From Xanthobacter sp. YC-JY1 (GTDB taxonomy: Bacteria; Pseudomonadota; Alphaproteobacteria; Rhizobiales; Xanthobacteraceae): a stretch of 64,000 nucleotides of DNA. Below are positions 53,277 through 63,056 of this stretch, piece by piece. The DNA lies in NCBI RefSeq assembly GCF_021730305.1, contig NZ_CP032674.1, forward strand, positions 3,519,001 to 3,583,000, written 5' to 3'. A program made the translations under genes and the position numbers. The notes beneath the pieces were generated by a model, which saw only the letters and a program-made list of their open reading frames with translations, was not told the DNA's origin and did not search any database. Each line of letters opens with the position of its first letter. Within the stretch, counting starts at the first letter, position 1.

Positions 53277-54557
53277 ATGATGGCTGAACCCGCCGGCTAC
53301 GATATCCTCCTCAAGGGCGGACATGTCATCTGCCCCGCCACCGGCATCAACGGCATACGCGACGTCGCCGTCCGCGATGGCCGCATCGCTGCGGTGGAGG
53401 AGACGATCCTCCCCTCCAGCGCCACGGAGACCATCGACGTCTCCGGCAAGCTGGTGCTGCCCGGCATGATCGACACCCATGGCCATATCTACCAGTACGT
53501 GACCGGCCGCTTCGGCCTCAACCCGGATATGGTGGGCGTGCATTCCGGCGTCACCACCGTGATCGACCAGGGCGGCCCCTCCTGCATGACTTTGCCGGGA
53601 TTCCGCAAGTTCATCGCCGAGCCGTCCGACACCCGCATCTATGCCTTCCTCTCCGCCTATCTCGTGGGCGGCCTCGAAGGCCATTACTACCCCAACCTCT
53701 ACAGCCCGGACTGCGTGGACATCGACGCCACCGTGCGCTCCGCCATCGCCAACCGGGATCTCGTGCGCGGCATCAAGGGCCATGCGGAGATCGGTGGCTT
53801 CGCCCGCTGGGGCATCCGGGTGATGGAGATGGCGGCGGAGATCGCCCGCCGCGCGGAAATCCCGCTCTACGTGCATTTCGGCACCCTCTGGGGCCTGCCG
53901 GAGAGCGGCGCCAACGGCGAGGACGCCGACACCATCCTCGAGCGCGTCATCCCGCTGCTGAAGGAAGGCGACGTGCTCGCCCATCCCTTCACCCGCCATC
54001 CCGGCGGCTTCGTGAACCAGAAGGGCGAGGTCCACCACGTCATCCAGGCGGCCCTCGACCGCGGGCTGAAGGTGGATGTGGGTCACGGCAGCCACTTCTC
54101 CTACCGCCTCGCGAAGAAGGCCATCGCCGCCGGCGTCGTGCCCCATACGCTGGGAGCCGACATGCACGGCTACAATACGCACGTCCCCGCCCCCGCCGGC
54201 ACGCCGGAGGAGCACTATGACGACGAGAACCACCCCTTCAAGGGCCAGGCGCGCTTCAGCCTCACGCAGGCGATGAGCTCCATGATGGCGCTCGGCCTCT
54301 CGCTGGAACAGGTGGTGCCCATGGTCACCATCAATCCCGCGAAGATGATCGGCCTCACCGACCGCGTCGGCTCGCTCACCGTGGGCTATGCGGCCGACAT
54401 CTCAGTGCTGGACGACAATCGCGGCCGCTTCCTGCTGCGCGACAACGAGGACACGAAAGTGGTGGCCGAGCGCCTGCTCACCCCCGCTTTCTGCCTGCGC
54501 GCCGGCAAGAAGTTCGACGCCGACGCCGTCATCCTGCCCCAGGCGGTGGCGGCGTGA
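53277..54557 (+). CDS. Amidohydrolase/deacetylase-family metallohydrolase
   Basis: A 426-residue TIM-barrel hydrolase (GGAGAC before ATG 53277; a second ATG follows directly). Metal ligands are visible: D66-T-H68-G-H70, a lysine for carbamylation K167 in GIKGHAE, and His residues in HFGT, HPFTRH and GHGSHFS, plus D295 in GADMHG. This is the binuclear cyclic-amidase type (D-aminoacylase, dihydroorotase or deacetylase-like). It opens a collinear block with a formamidase-like hydrolase and a molybdenum hydroxylase, so ring opening of a cyclic amide is likely; the substrate is unknown. Confidence 0.85.
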   Translation: MMAEPAGYDILLKGGHVICPATGINGIRDVAVRDGRIAAVEETILPSSATETIDVSGKLVLPGMIDTHGHIYQYVTGRFGLNPDMVGVHSGVTTVIDQGGPSCMTLPGFRKFIAEPSDTRIYAFLSAYLVGGLEGHYYPNLYSPDCVDIDATVRSAIANRDLVRGIKGHAEIGGFARWGIRVMEMAAEIARRAEIPLYVHFGTLWGLPESGANGEDADTILERVIPLLKEGDVLAHPFTRHPGGFVNQKGEVHHVIQAALDRGLKVDVGHGSHFSYRLAKKAIAAGVVPHTLGADMHGYNTHVPAPAGTPEEHYDDENHPFKGQARFSLTQAMSSMMALGLSLEQVVPMVTINPAKMIGLTDRVGSLTVGYAADISVLDDNRGRFLLRDNEDTKVVAERLLTPAFCLRAGKKFDADAVILPQAVAA

Positions 54558-55417
54558 GCCCGGCATCCGCAGCCGTTCGGCCGGCCCCGCAGGAGGTCTG
54601 GGACACCCTGTCCCAGGCCGAGCGGGATGCGGCTTACAACAACAATGCCGCGGTGAAGGACAGCGCGGCATGGGTCGAGGCGCGCGACAAGGCGGCCCCG
54701 CTTTTCCGCGCCGCCACGCCTGCCCATCTGGACATTCCCTATGGCTCTGGCGCCCGGCAGAAGCTGGACATCTATCCCGGCAAGCCGGGGGCGCCCTGCC
54801 TTTTCTTCATCCATGGCGGCTACTGGCAGCGCAACACCCGCGAGGTCTTCGCCCATTATGCGGAAGGCCTCCTCGCCCAGGGCTGGTCGGTGGCCATGCC
54901 CAGCTACACGCTGGCGCCGCAGGCACGCCTCGGCGCGATCGTCGATGAGATCGGCGCGGCGCTCGATCTCATCGGCAGGGATGGCGCGCAATATGGCCTC
55001 ACCGGTCCGGTGGTGATCTCCGGCTGGTCGGCGGGCGCACAGCTGGCGGTGATGCAGCTGGACCATCCCATTGTTGCCGCCGGCCTCGCCATCTCCGGCG
55101 TCTATGAATTGGCGCCGCTGCGCGACACCTTCCTGAACGCCGCGCTCGATCTCTCGGACGCGGAGATCGCCGCCTGCTCGCCGCTCCGTCACGACCCGTC
55201 GCCGAAGCCGCTGGCCATCGCCTACGGCACGGCCGAAGTGCCGGCGCTGGTGCACGATTCCCGCGCGCTGGCGGCAAAGCGCGTGGCCGCCCATGCGCCG
55301 GGGGCGCTGTTGCCCATCCTCGGCGCCAACCACTTCTCCATCCTCGACGAGTTGCGCCGGCACGACGGTCTTCTGGTGCGCGCGGCGCTCGACCTGATGC
55401 CGGGAGCCCACGCATGA
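54554..55417 (+). CDS. Alpha/beta hydrolase, kynurenine-formamidase-like
   Basis: A 287-residue alpha/beta hydrolase with GTG start overlapping the upstream stop. The oxyanion-hole motif is FFIHGGYW (H87), the nucleophile elbow GWSAGA (S159), and the general base probably H260 in GANHFS, all as in BNA7-type arylformamidases. The segment DAAYNNNAAVKDSAAWVEARDKAA also matches this group. It probably splits an amide or ester produced by the preceding amidohydrolase. It is coupled by overlaps on both sides. Confidence 0.83.
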   Translation: MSPASAAVRPAPQEVWDTLSQAERDAAYNNNAAVKDSAAWVEARDKAAPLFRAATPAHLDIPYGSGARQKLDIYPGKPGAPCLFFIHGGYWQRNTREVFAHYAEGLLAQGWSVAMPSYTLAPQARLGAIVDEIGAALDLIGRDGAQYGLTGPVVISGWSAGAQLAVMQLDHPIVAAGLAISGVYELAPLRDTFLNAALDLSDAEIAACSPLRHDPSPKPLAIAYGTAEVPALVHDSRALAAKRVAAHAPGALLPILGANHFSILDELRRHDGLLVRAALDLMPGAHA

Positions 55418-57771
55418 GCGAACCCCGGTCCCACGAGGGCGTCGGCGCCCGCCTTCCCCGGAAAGAAGACGACCGGCTGATGCGCGGGCGCGGCCAGTTC
55501 ATCGCCGACATCCGCATGGCGGGGATGCAGGACGTGGCCTTCGTCCGCAGCCCGCTGGCGCATGCGCGCATCCGCGCCATCCATGTGCCTGACGATCTGA
55601 AGGGCCGCGTCTTCACCGCCGCCGACCTCGACGGGGTGAAGCCCATCCGCGCCGTCTCCGGCCTGCCCGGCTTCAAGGTGTCGGAGCAGCCGGTGCTCGC
55701 CACCGGCAAGGTGCGGCAGGTGGGAGAGCTGATCGCCATGTGCGTCGCCGACACCCGCGCCGAGGCCGAGGACATGGCCGCCCGCGTGGAACTCGACCTC
55801 GAGGAGCTGCCCGCCCTCCACGACATGCTGGACGCCCGCAAGCCCGGCGCGGCGCTGGTGCACGAGCACTGGGGCGACAATGTCTTTCTCGAAAGCCTCG
55901 TGAACATCAACATCGAGGCCGCCTTCGACGCGCCGGTGAAGATTTCGCGCACCATCTCCACCGCCCGCCAGTGCATGGCGCCCATCGAGGGGCGCGGCAC
56001 GGTGGTGCATTTCGATCACCGCTCCGACCAGCTGGTGGTGCACACCGCCAGCCAGATGCCGCACATCGTCCGCTCGGGCCTCTCCGAATGCCTGGGGCTG
56101 GAAGAAGGACAGATCCGCATCATCTCCCCGGACGTGGGCGGCGGCTTCGGCTACAAGGCCATCCTGCTCAGCGAGGACGTCTGCCTGGGCTGGCTCACGC
56201 GGAAGATCGGCCGGCCGGTGCGCTGGCTGGAGGATCGCCGCGAGCACCTGACCGCCAGCGCCAATTGCCGCGAGCACCATTACGAAATCACGCTCTATGC
56301 CGAGCGCGACGGCACGCTGCGCGGCATCGATTGCGAGGCGAGCGTGGATAGCGGCGCCTATTCCGCCTATCCCTTCTCCGCGTGCCTTGAAGCCGCGCAG
56401 GTGGCGAGCATCCTGCCCGGCCCCTACGACTTCCCGGCCTATCGCTGCCGCACCTGGTCGGTGGCCACCAACAAGTGCCCGATCCTGCCCTATCGCGGCG
56501 TGGCGCGCACCGGCGTGTGCTTCGCGCTGGAAGTGGCGCTGGATGCGCTGGCGGCCGAACTCGGCCTCGCCCCGGAAGTGGTGCGCCTGAAGAACCTCGT
56601 GCGGCCCGAGCAGATGCCGTTCGACAACATCACCAACAAGCATTTCGACAGCGGCAACTATCCGGAAGCTCTCCGGCAGGCGCTGGACGCCATCAAGGCC
56701 GATGCGGTGCGCACGCGCCAGCTCGCGGGGGAGCCGGACGGCCGCCGCATCGGCCTTGGCCTCTCCATCTATTGCGAGCAGGCCGCCCACGGCACCTCGG
56801 TCTATTCCGGCTGGGGCATTCCCATGGTGCCCGGCCACGAGCAGGCCGGCGCGCGCCTCACCCCGGACGGCGGGCTGGAACTGCGCATCGGCGCCCATTC
56901 CCACGGCCAGGGGCTGGAGACGACGCTGGCGCAGGTGGCCCACGAAATCCTCGGCATGCCGGTCGCCCGCACCCGCCTCGTTCATGGCGACACGGCCATG
57001 ACGCCCTATTCCACCGGCAGCTGGGGCTCTCGGGTGATGGTGATGGCCGGCGGCGCCGTGGCCACCGCCTGCACCGAGCTGTCCGAGCGCATCCGCCGCA
57101 TCGGCGCGCACATGCTCCAGGCGCGGCCGGAGGATGTGCGGCTGGAAGCCGGGCGCGTCATCGGCCCGTCCGGCGACGTGACCATCCAGCAGGTGGCCCA
57201 CACCTGGTATCGCCGCCCGCAGGACCTGCCGGCGGACGTGGACCCCCACGGCCTCGAAGTCACCGCCGGCTACAAGCCGGTGCGCGACAGCGGCACGTTC
57301 AGCTACGCCGCCCACGCGGTGGTCGTTGCGGTGGACCCCGACCTCGGCGAGGTGGAGATCCTCGATTACGCCATCGTGGAAGACGGCGGCACGCTGGTGA
57401 ACCCCATGGTGGTGGACGGCCAGATCATCGGCGGCCTCGCCCAGGGCATCGGCACTGCACTCTACGAAGAGATGGCGTTCGACGCCTCCGGCCAGCCGCT
57501 CGCCTCGACGCTGGCGGACTATCTGCTGCCCGGCGCGCCGGAAGTGCCCATGCCCTTCATCGGCCACATGGAAACGCCCTCGCCCTATACCAAGTTCGGC
57601 GTGAAGGGCATCGGCGAGGGCGGGGCCATCGCGCCGCCCGCCGCCATAGCCAACGCCATCAACGACGCACTGCGCCCGCTGGGCGCGGAGATGCTGCGCT
57701 CCCCCGTGACGCCCCGGCGCATCGTGGAGCAGGTGCTGGCGGTGCGCGCCGGCGAAAGGAGCGCGGCATGA
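55414..57771 (+). CDS. Molybdenum hydroxylase large subunit (xanthine dehydrogenase/CO dehydrogenase family)
   Basis: A 785-residue molybdopterin-cytosine-dinucleotide-type subunit of normal length. It starts VGARLPRKEDDRLMRGRGQFIADI, has the Moco contacts GGGFGYKAI and PYRGVARTG, HSHGQGLETTLAQV, and the catalytic glutamate E735 in GIGEGGAIAPPAAIANA. The active-site loop is not the CoxL VAYRCSFR, so this is not CO dehydrogenase. It would hydroxylate an aromatic or heterocyclic substrate using water. The FAD and Fe-S subunits follow with ATGA overlaps. Confidence 0.92.
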   Translation: MSEPRSHEGVGARLPRKEDDRLMRGRGQFIADIRMAGMQDVAFVRSPLAHARIRAIHVPDDLKGRVFTAADLDGVKPIRAVSGLPGFKVSEQPVLATGKVRQVGELIAMCVADTRAEAEDMAARVELDLEELPALHDMLDARKPGAALVHEHWGDNVFLESLVNINIEAAFDAPVKISRTISTARQCMAPIEGRGTVVHFDHRSDQLVVHTASQMPHIVRSGLSECLGLEEGQIRIISPDVGGGFGYKAILLSEDVCLGWLTRKIGRPVRWLEDRREHLTASANCREHHYEITLYAERDGTLRGIDCEASVDSGAYSAYPFSACLEAAQVASILPGPYDFPAYRCRTWSVATNKCPILPYRGVARTGVCFALEVALDALAAELGLAPEVVRLKNLVRPEQMPFDNITNKHFDSGNYPEALRQALDAIKADAVRTRQLAGEPDGRRIGLGLSIYCEQAAHGTSVYSGWGIPMVPGHEQAGARLTPDGGLELRIGAHSHGQGLETTLAQVAHEILGMPVARTRLVHGDTAMTPYSTGSWGSRVMVMAGGAVATACTELSERIRRIGAHMLQARPEDVRLEAGRVIGPSGDVTIQQVAHTWYRRPQDLPADVDPHGLEVTAGYKPVRDSGTFSYAAHAVVVAVDPDLGEVEILDYAIVEDGGTLVNPMVVDGQIIGGLAQGIGTALYEEMAFDASGQPLASTLADYLLPGAPEVPMPFIGHMETPSPYTKFGVKGIGEGGAIAPPAAIANAINDALRPLGAEMLRSPVTPRRIVEQVLAVRAGERSAA

Positions 57772-58631
57772 AGCCCGCACCCTTCCGCATCGAGCGCCCG
57801 CGCACCATCGCCGACGCTGTCGCGCTCCTCGCCTCGGGCGGAGACGGCGCCAAGGTGATGGCCGGGGGCCAGTCCCTCGGCCCCATGCTCAATCTGCGCC
57901 TCGCGACACCCGACCTGATCGTCGATCTCTCCGGCATCGACGCGCTCCGCTCCATGCGCGAAGAGGCCGGGCACATGGTCTATGGCGCCCTCGTCACCCA
58001 CGCCGATGTGGAGGACGGCCGCGCGCCGGACGTGGGCGCGAACATTCTCCGGCGGGTGGCCGGCGGCATCGCCTATCGCGCCGTGCGCAACCGCGGCACC
58101 ATGGGCGGCAGCCTCTCCCACGCCGATCCCGCCGCCGACTGGGTGAACGCTTTGTCCGTGCTCGGTGCGGAGGTGGAGATCGCCGGACCGGCGGGCACGC
58201 GCCGCCTCGCCATGGGCGCCTTCCTCGCCGGAGCGCTCGCCACGGCGCTGGAGCCGGGCGAGATCCTTGTTTCCGTGCGAGTGCCCAAGGTGCCCGCCAC
58301 CGCGCGCTTCGGCTATGTGAAGCACTGCCGCAAGGTGGGCGAGTTCGCCCACGCCATCGGCGCCGTGCTGATCGATCCCACCACCGGCACCGGCCGCGCG
58401 CTGATGGGCGCCATCGACGCGCCACCCCTCGTCTTCGCCGACGCCGCGACGCTCTTCGGCGGCCAGATCGATGCCGGCTTCGCCACGCGCTTCGACGCAT
58501 CCGCCGCCGATGCTGCGCTCGCCGCCGCCGGCATGGCGGACGCGGTGGACCGCCATGTGCATGTGGAGGTGCTGCGCCGCGCCGCCACGCAGGCCGCCAG
58601 CCTCTTCACCGACACGCGGAGCGCGGCATGA
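57768..58631 (+). CDS. Molybdenum hydroxylase FAD-binding medium subunit
   Basis: A 287-residue CoxM-type subunit: FAD motifs AGGQSLGPMLNLRLATPDLIVDL (about 33-55) and RNRGTMGGSLSHADPAADW (about 105-123), and a C-terminal CO-dehydrogenase-flavoprotein domain. It carries electrons from the Fe-S subunit to the final acceptor. It sits between the large subunit and the Fe-S/CoxG fusion with four-base overlaps each side. Confidence 0.92.
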   Translation: MKPAPFRIERPRTIADAVALLASGGDGAKVMAGGQSLGPMLNLRLATPDLIVDLSGIDALRSMREEAGHMVYGALVTHADVEDGRAPDVGANILRRVAGGIAYRAVRNRGTMGGSLSHADPAADWVNALSVLGAEVEIAGPAGTRRLAMGAFLAGALATALEPGEILVSVRVPKVPATARFGYVKHCRKVGEFAHAIGAVLIDPTTGTGRALMGAIDAPPLVFADAATLFGGQIDAGFATRFDASAADAALAAAGMADAVDRHVHVEVLRRAATQAASLFTDTRSAA

Positions 58632-59842
58632 CCGCTTCGCCAAGGCCCGAGACCATCGCCATGGGCGCGTCCCGCATGATTTCGCTGACCCTCAACGGCC
58701 GTCCCGTGACGGCCGAGGCGGAGGGGCGCACCAACCTCGCCGATTTCGTGCGTGACACGCTGAATTTCACCGGCACCCATCTCGGCTGCGAGCACGGTGT
58801 GTGCGGCGCCTGCACCATCCTCGTGGACGGTGAGCCGGCGCGCGCCTGCCTCTCCTTCGCCGGCGCCTGCCAGGGGGCCGATGTCGTCACCATCGAGGGG
58901 CTGGACGACGATCCCGTCACCACCGAATTGCGCGCCGCCTTCAATCGCGAGCACGCGCTCCAGTGCGGCTTCTGCACGCCGGGCATGCTGGTCTCCGCCC
59001 GCGACCTCGTGCTGCGCCTGCCCGAGGCGGACGAGACCCGCATCCGCCTCGGCCTCGCCGGCAATCTCTGCCGCTGCACCGGCTATGCGGGCATCGTGAA
59101 GGCCGTGGCCTCCGTCATCGCCGCACGGCGGGCACAGGGCATCGGCCCCATGACCGCCGACCGGCCTCTTGGCCCGGTGGGCGCGCGGGCGGGGGGAGCG
59201 GTTTCCGCGGCCCAGCCGGCGAGCGTTGCCATCACGGCGCTGCCGTCCTCCGTCACCACCTCCCTCGCCGAGGATTTCACACCTGCCCACAGCTTCGAAC
59301 AGAGCTTCGAGGTGCCCTTCCCGCCGGCCGAGGTATTCGCCTTCTTCGGCCGCATCGAGGAGGTCGCCGCCTGCCTGCCGGGCGCGGTCATTGATGCCAT
59401 GCCCTCGCCGGAAAACGTGCAGGGCGGGATGCGGGTGAAGCTCGGCCCCATCGCCACCACCTTCCGCGGCAGCGCCCGCATCGGCCGCGATGACGCGACT
59501 ACGAGCGGCACCATCCATGGCGCGGGGGCGGACGGGCGCTCGCGCACGGAAGGCCTCATCCGCTATCGCGTCACGGACGGCGCTGCGCCCGGCACCGCCC
59601 GCGTGGTGCTCGACGTGGGCTACACGCTGAAAGGGCCGCTCGCCCAATTCGGCCGCCCCGGCCTCGTGCGCGAGGTGGCGGGACGTCTCATCGCCGAGTT
59701 CGCCGCGAACCTCGAGGCCCGCCTTTCCGGGAGCGAGGCCCCGCCCGCCGAGGCGCGCGGCCTCGATCCGCTCAAGCTTCTCATCTCGCTCGTTTCCGAC
59801 TGCCTTGGCCGCCTGTGGCGCCGCGGCGGCCCCACTTCTTGA
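58628..59842 (+). CDS. [2Fe-2S] small subunit fused to a CoxG-like SRPBCC domain
   Basis: A 404-residue fusion. Residues about 17-170 are a CoxS-type protein with both clusters: CEHGVCGACT plus Cys of ARACLS (plant-type) and CGFCTPGM...CRCTGY (alpha-helical). A linker of about 50 residues leads to a CoxG/SRPBCC domain (about 218-375; SFEQSFEVPFPPAEVFAFFGRIEEVAACLPGA) and a hydrophobic C-terminal stretch LKLLISLVSDCLGRL. CoxG in CO oxidisers helps attach the enzyme to the membrane; fusion here would tether the Mo-hydroxylase. In-frame ATGs at 58661 and 58676 are alternative starts. Confidence 0.9.
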   Translation: MTASPRPETIAMGASRMISLTLNGRPVTAEAEGRTNLADFVRDTLNFTGTHLGCEHGVCGACTILVDGEPARACLSFAGACQGADVVTIEGLDDDPVTTELRAAFNREHALQCGFCTPGMLVSARDLVLRLPEADETRIRLGLAGNLCRCTGYAGIVKAVASVIAARRAQGIGPMTADRPLGPVGARAGGAVSAAQPASVAITALPSSVTTSLAEDFTPAHSFEQSFEVPFPPAEVFAFFGRIEEVAACLPGAVIDAMPSPENVQGGMRVKLGPIATTFRGSARIGRDDATTSGTIHGAGADGRSRTEGLIRYRVTDGAAPGTARVVLDVGYTLKGPLAQFGRPGLVREVAGRLIAEFAANLEARLSGSEAPPAEARGLDPLKLLISLVSDCLGRLWRRGGPTS

Positions 59843-59876
59843 CCCTGACTGCCCCTTTCGAGACTGGAGACCAACC

Positions 59877-61037
59877 ATGTTGATGTCACGCCGGACGACA
59901 CTCGCCGCTCTCGCCTTCAGCCTTCTCGCCGGCACGGCCTTCGCCGCCGACACCATCAAGATCGGCGTCAACGAGCCCCTCACCGGCGCCTTCGCGGCGT
60001 CCGGCACCTATGTGGTGAACGGCGCCAAGATCGCCGCCGACGAGATCAACGCCAAGGGCGGCATTCTCGGCAAGAAGGTCGAGCTGGTCATCGAGGACAA
60101 CAAGAGCAACCCGACCGAGGCCGCCTCGGTGGCCGAGAAGCTCATCACCTCCGACAAGGTGCCGGTGCTGATGGGCGCGTGGGGCTCCTCGCTGACGCTG
60201 GCCACCATGCCGAAGCTGGAGGAATATTCCGTGCCGATGCTGGTGGAGACCTCCTCCTCCGGCAAGATCACCACCTCCGGCAACCCCTTCATCTTCCGCA
60301 TCTCGCCGCCCTCCTCCGTCGAGGCCGAGGCGTTCGAGCCCAGCGTCAAGAAGCTCGGCCTGAAGAAGGTGGACTTCCTTGTCATCAACAACGACTGGGG
60401 CCGCGGCGCCGCCGCCGACTTCTCCAAGATGCTGAAGGCCAACGGCGTCGAGGTCGGCCTCGTGGAGACCATGGACCAGTCGGCCCAGGACATGAGCGCC
60501 CAGCTCGCCAAGCTGAAGGCCTCCGACGCCGACACCATCATGGTGACCAGCGCCGTCGACCAGCTGACCCTGCTGTTCAAGCAGATGGCGGCCCTCGGCC
60601 TGAAGAAGCGCATCATCACCACCGGCGGCTCGCAGAACCCGGACCAGATCATCGCCCAGGCCGGCGCTGCGGCGGACGGCACCATGCACCTCACCACCTT
60701 CCTGCCCTGGTGGCCGGAGAAGACCCCGAACCCCGAAGCCACCGCCTACTTCCTCGGCGAGTGGAAGAAGCGCGGCTTCGACTTCGCCGGCGCCACCGAG
60801 AGCTTCCGTGGCTATGACGGCATCCGCACCGTCGCGGCCGCCATCGCGGCGGGCGGCGGCACCGACCCGGCCTCCATCCAGAAGGGCTTCTGGAAGGTGG
60901 ACTTCATGGGCCTCAACGGTCCCATCAAGTTCAACAAGAGCGGCCCGGCGGGCAAGGAGAGCGGCCAGTCCAAGCCCAACGTCTACATCATCGAAATCTC
61001 CGGCGGGAAGGTGAACCAGGTTCAGCTCGGCGGCTGA
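59877..61037 (+). CDS. Branched-chain-amino-acid-type ABC substrate-binding protein (LivK-like)
   Basis: From ATG 59877 (TGGAGA at 59865-59870) the protein has 386 residues, a signal peptide ending TAFAAD, then TIKIGVNEPLTGAFAASGTYVVNGAKIAADEINAKGGILGKKVELVIEDNKSNP, the family 4 binding-protein signature. Such proteins bind amino acids, amides, urea or aromatics. Its position after a Mo-hydroxylase operon suggests it captures the pathway substrate. Only 34 bp separate it from the fusion gene, so the cluster may be one transcript. Confidence 0.88.
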   Translation: MLMSRRTTLAALAFSLLAGTAFAADTIKIGVNEPLTGAFAASGTYVVNGAKIAADEINAKGGILGKKVELVIEDNKSNPTEAASVAEKLITSDKVPVLMGAWGSSLTLATMPKLEEYSVPMLVETSSSGKITTSGNPFIFRISPPSSVEAEAFEPSVKKLGLKKVDFLVINNDWGRGAAADFSKMLKANGVEVGLVETMDQSAQDMSAQLAKLKASDADTIMVTSAVDQLTLLFKQMAALGLKKRIITTGGSQNPDQIIAQAGAAADGTMHLTTFLPWWPEKTPNPEATAYFLGEWKKRGFDFAGATESFRGYDGIRTVAAAIAAGGGTDPASIQKGFWKVDFMGLNGPIKFNKSGPAGKESGQSKPNVYIIEISGGKVNQVQLGG

Positions 61038-61137
61038 GCCGGCACTTCTCAAATCCCCGCCCTCGGGCGGCGCTTCAGGTGAGGGACGGCGAAGGTCGCC
61101 CCTCACCCTGCCCCGAACGCCAGACCGGACAGGCCAG

Positions 61138-62010
61138 ATGGACCAATTGCTGCAACACATCTTCAACGCGCTGGTGCTCGGCGGCACCTATGCGCTCCTG
61201 GGCATCGGCCTCACCTTGATCTTCGGCATCATGAACGTGGTGAACTTCACCCATGGTGCCCTCTACACCTTCGGCGGCTACGCCATGTATCTGGCGGCGG
61301 TGGCGCTGGGGCTGAACTTCTTCGTCGCGCTGCCGGTGGCCCTCGTGGCCGGCCTCGTGCTCGGCGCGATCATCGAATTCACCCTGCTGCGGCCGCTGCG
61401 GCGCTCTGACATCGACACCACCATGCTGGTGATGATCGGCGCCGGCATCATCATGCAGTCCGGCACGCTCTGGATCTTCGGCGGCGTCGCCAAGGCGGTG
61501 CCCACGCCCTTCCCGGCGCAGCCGCTCACCTTCGGGCCGGTGTCGCTCTCCTATGTGAACCTGTTCGTGCTGTGCGCGGCGGTGGCGCTCATCGCCATCA
61601 CCTACTTCACCATCAACGGCACCAAGCTCGGCCGCGCCATGCGCGCCACCTTCCAGGACCACGACACGGCCGCTTTGATGGGAGTCAACGTCTCCCTCAT
61701 CTACACCGCCACCTTCGCCATCGGCTCGGCGCTGGCATCGGCGGCGGGCGCGCTGCTCGGGCCGGTCTATGTGGTGACGCCGCAGATGGGCGACCTCGCC
61801 GCGGTGAAGGCCTTCGCCATCGTCATTCTCGGCGGCCTCGGCTCCATCTCGGGTGCCACCATCGGCGGCTTCATCCTCGCCTTCGCCGAAGAGCTGGGCG
61901 CCGGCTACATCTCCTCGGGATATCGCGACGCCATGGGCTTCCTCATCATTATCGCGGTTCTGCTGGTGAAGCCCACCGGCCTGTTCGCGCGTGCGGAGCG
62001 GATCGGATGA
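61138..62010 (+). CDS. Branched-chain-type ABC permease (LivH-like)
   Basis: A 290-residue permease with eight or so TM segments. LVLGGTYALLGIGLTLIFGIMNVVNFTHGALYTFGGYA and GRAMRATFQDHDTAALMGVNVSLIY are LivH signatures. The 100-bp gap before it is the largest in the transporter operon and shows no clear promoter. The stop overlaps the LivM-like start. Confidence 0.9.
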   Translation: MDQLLQHIFNALVLGGTYALLGIGLTLIFGIMNVVNFTHGALYTFGGYAMYLAAVALGLNFFVALPVALVAGLVLGAIIEFTLLRPLRRSDIDTTMLVMIGAGIIMQSGTLWIFGGVAKAVPTPFPAQPLTFGPVSLSYVNLFVLCAAVALIAITYFTINGTKLGRAMRATFQDHDTAALMGVNVSLIYTATFAIGSALASAAGALLGPVYVVTPQMGDLAAVKAFAIVILGGLGSISGATIGGFILAFAEELGAGYISSGYRDAMGFLIIIAVLLVKPTGLFARAERIG

Positions 62011-63056
62011 CGCGCTTCATCGCCCCCCTCTTCCTCGTCGTCTTCGCCCTGCTGCCGCTGGGCCTGACCGACCCCTATCTGCTGAATGCCCTCATCATCA
62101 CGGGCATCCTCACCATCTGCGCCATGAGCCTCAACCTGCTGCTCGGCTTCACCGGGCAGCTCAGCCTCGGGCATGTGGCCTTCTTCGGCATCGGCGCCTA
62201 TGTGAGCGCGCTCACCGCGCTGGGTTTCGACGTGAGCCTGCCGTTCGGCCTGCGCGTGACCCACGAGGGCGGCTCGCCGCTCCTCGGCTTCGTGCTCGCC
62301 ATCGTGCTCACCGGGCTCTGCGGCTATCTCATCGGGCGGCTGTCGTTCCGGGTGCGCGGCGCCTACTTCGTCATCGTCACCATCTCGTTCGCCGAGGTGG
62401 TGCGGCTCGTGGCGCTGAACTGGGTGGAGCTGACACAGGGCCCCCTCGCCCTCACCGCCATTCCCAACATGGTGCTGCCGGTGCCGAGCATCGGCGACGT
62501 GGCGCTGCGCTCCAAGATGCAGAACTATTATCTGGTGTTGGCGGTTGGGGTGGCGAGCTATCTCCTCATCGCGCGCCTCGTCGCCTCGCGCTTCGGACGG
62601 GCCATGCGGGGGCTGAAGGAGAACGAATCCCTCGCCCTCTCTCTCGGCATCAACGCCACCCGCACGCTCACCGTCGCCGCCACCGTCTCGGCCGCGATGG
62701 CGGGGGCAGCGGGCAGCCTTTATGCCCACTACATCCGCATCATCGATCCCGACGTGTTCCTGTTCTCCTACACCGTCACCATGGTCATCATGGTGGTCTC
62801 CGGCGGTAAGGGCACCTTGGCGGGGCCGCTGGTGGGCGGCATCATCTTCGGCCTGCTGCCGGTGGCGCTGCGCCCGGTGATGGCGCCGGAAGCGCAGTGG
62901 ATCGTCTACGGCGCCATCCTCATCGCCATCCTGTTCCTGATGCCACGCGGCATCGTGCCGGCACTGGAAGGCCTCGGCGAACGCATCGCCGCACGCCGCA
63001 AGGCCGGCGACAAGCCGACGGACGCGATGCCTGCCAAGATGGGAGCGAACCCATGA
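62007..63056 (+). CDS. Branched-chain-type ABC permease (LivM-like)
   Basis: A 349-residue permease with MSLNLLLGFTGQLSLGHVAFFGIGAYVSALT near the N-terminus and SRFGRAMRGLKENESLALSLGINATRT, both typical of LivM. About ten TM segments; the last 25 residues are cytoplasmic and charged. It pairs with the LivH-like protein to form the channel. Confidence 0.9.
   Translation: MTRFIAPLFLVVFALLPLGLTDPYLLNALIITGILTICAMSLNLLLGFTGQLSLGHVAFFGIGAYVSALTALGFDVSLPFGLRVTHEGGSPLLGFVLAIVLTGLCGYLIGRLSFRVRGAYFVIVTISFAEVVRLVALNWVELTQGPLALTAIPNMVLPVPSIGDVALRSKMQNYYLVLAVGVASYLLIARLVASRFGRAMRGLKENESLALSLGINATRTLTVAATVSAAMAGAAGSLYAHYIRIIDPDVFLFSYTVTMVIMVVSGGKGTLAGPLVGGIIFGLLPVALRPVMAPEAQWIVYGAILIAILFLMPRGIVPALEGLGERIAARRKAGDKPTDAMPAKMGANP

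Noticed and set aside
55222-57780. An 852-codon minus-strand frame across the Mo-hydroxylase large subunit
   Set aside because: Same cause: composition bias opposite a well-supported gene. Other long frames of this kind, such as 26872-29223, 28368-30686 and 46927-48996, were dropped for the same reason.
55414-59842. Aerobic CO dehydrogenase (coxMSL)
   Set aside because: Gene order here is large-medium-small, and the large subunit lacks the VAYRCSFR active-site loop that defines form I CO dehydrogenase.
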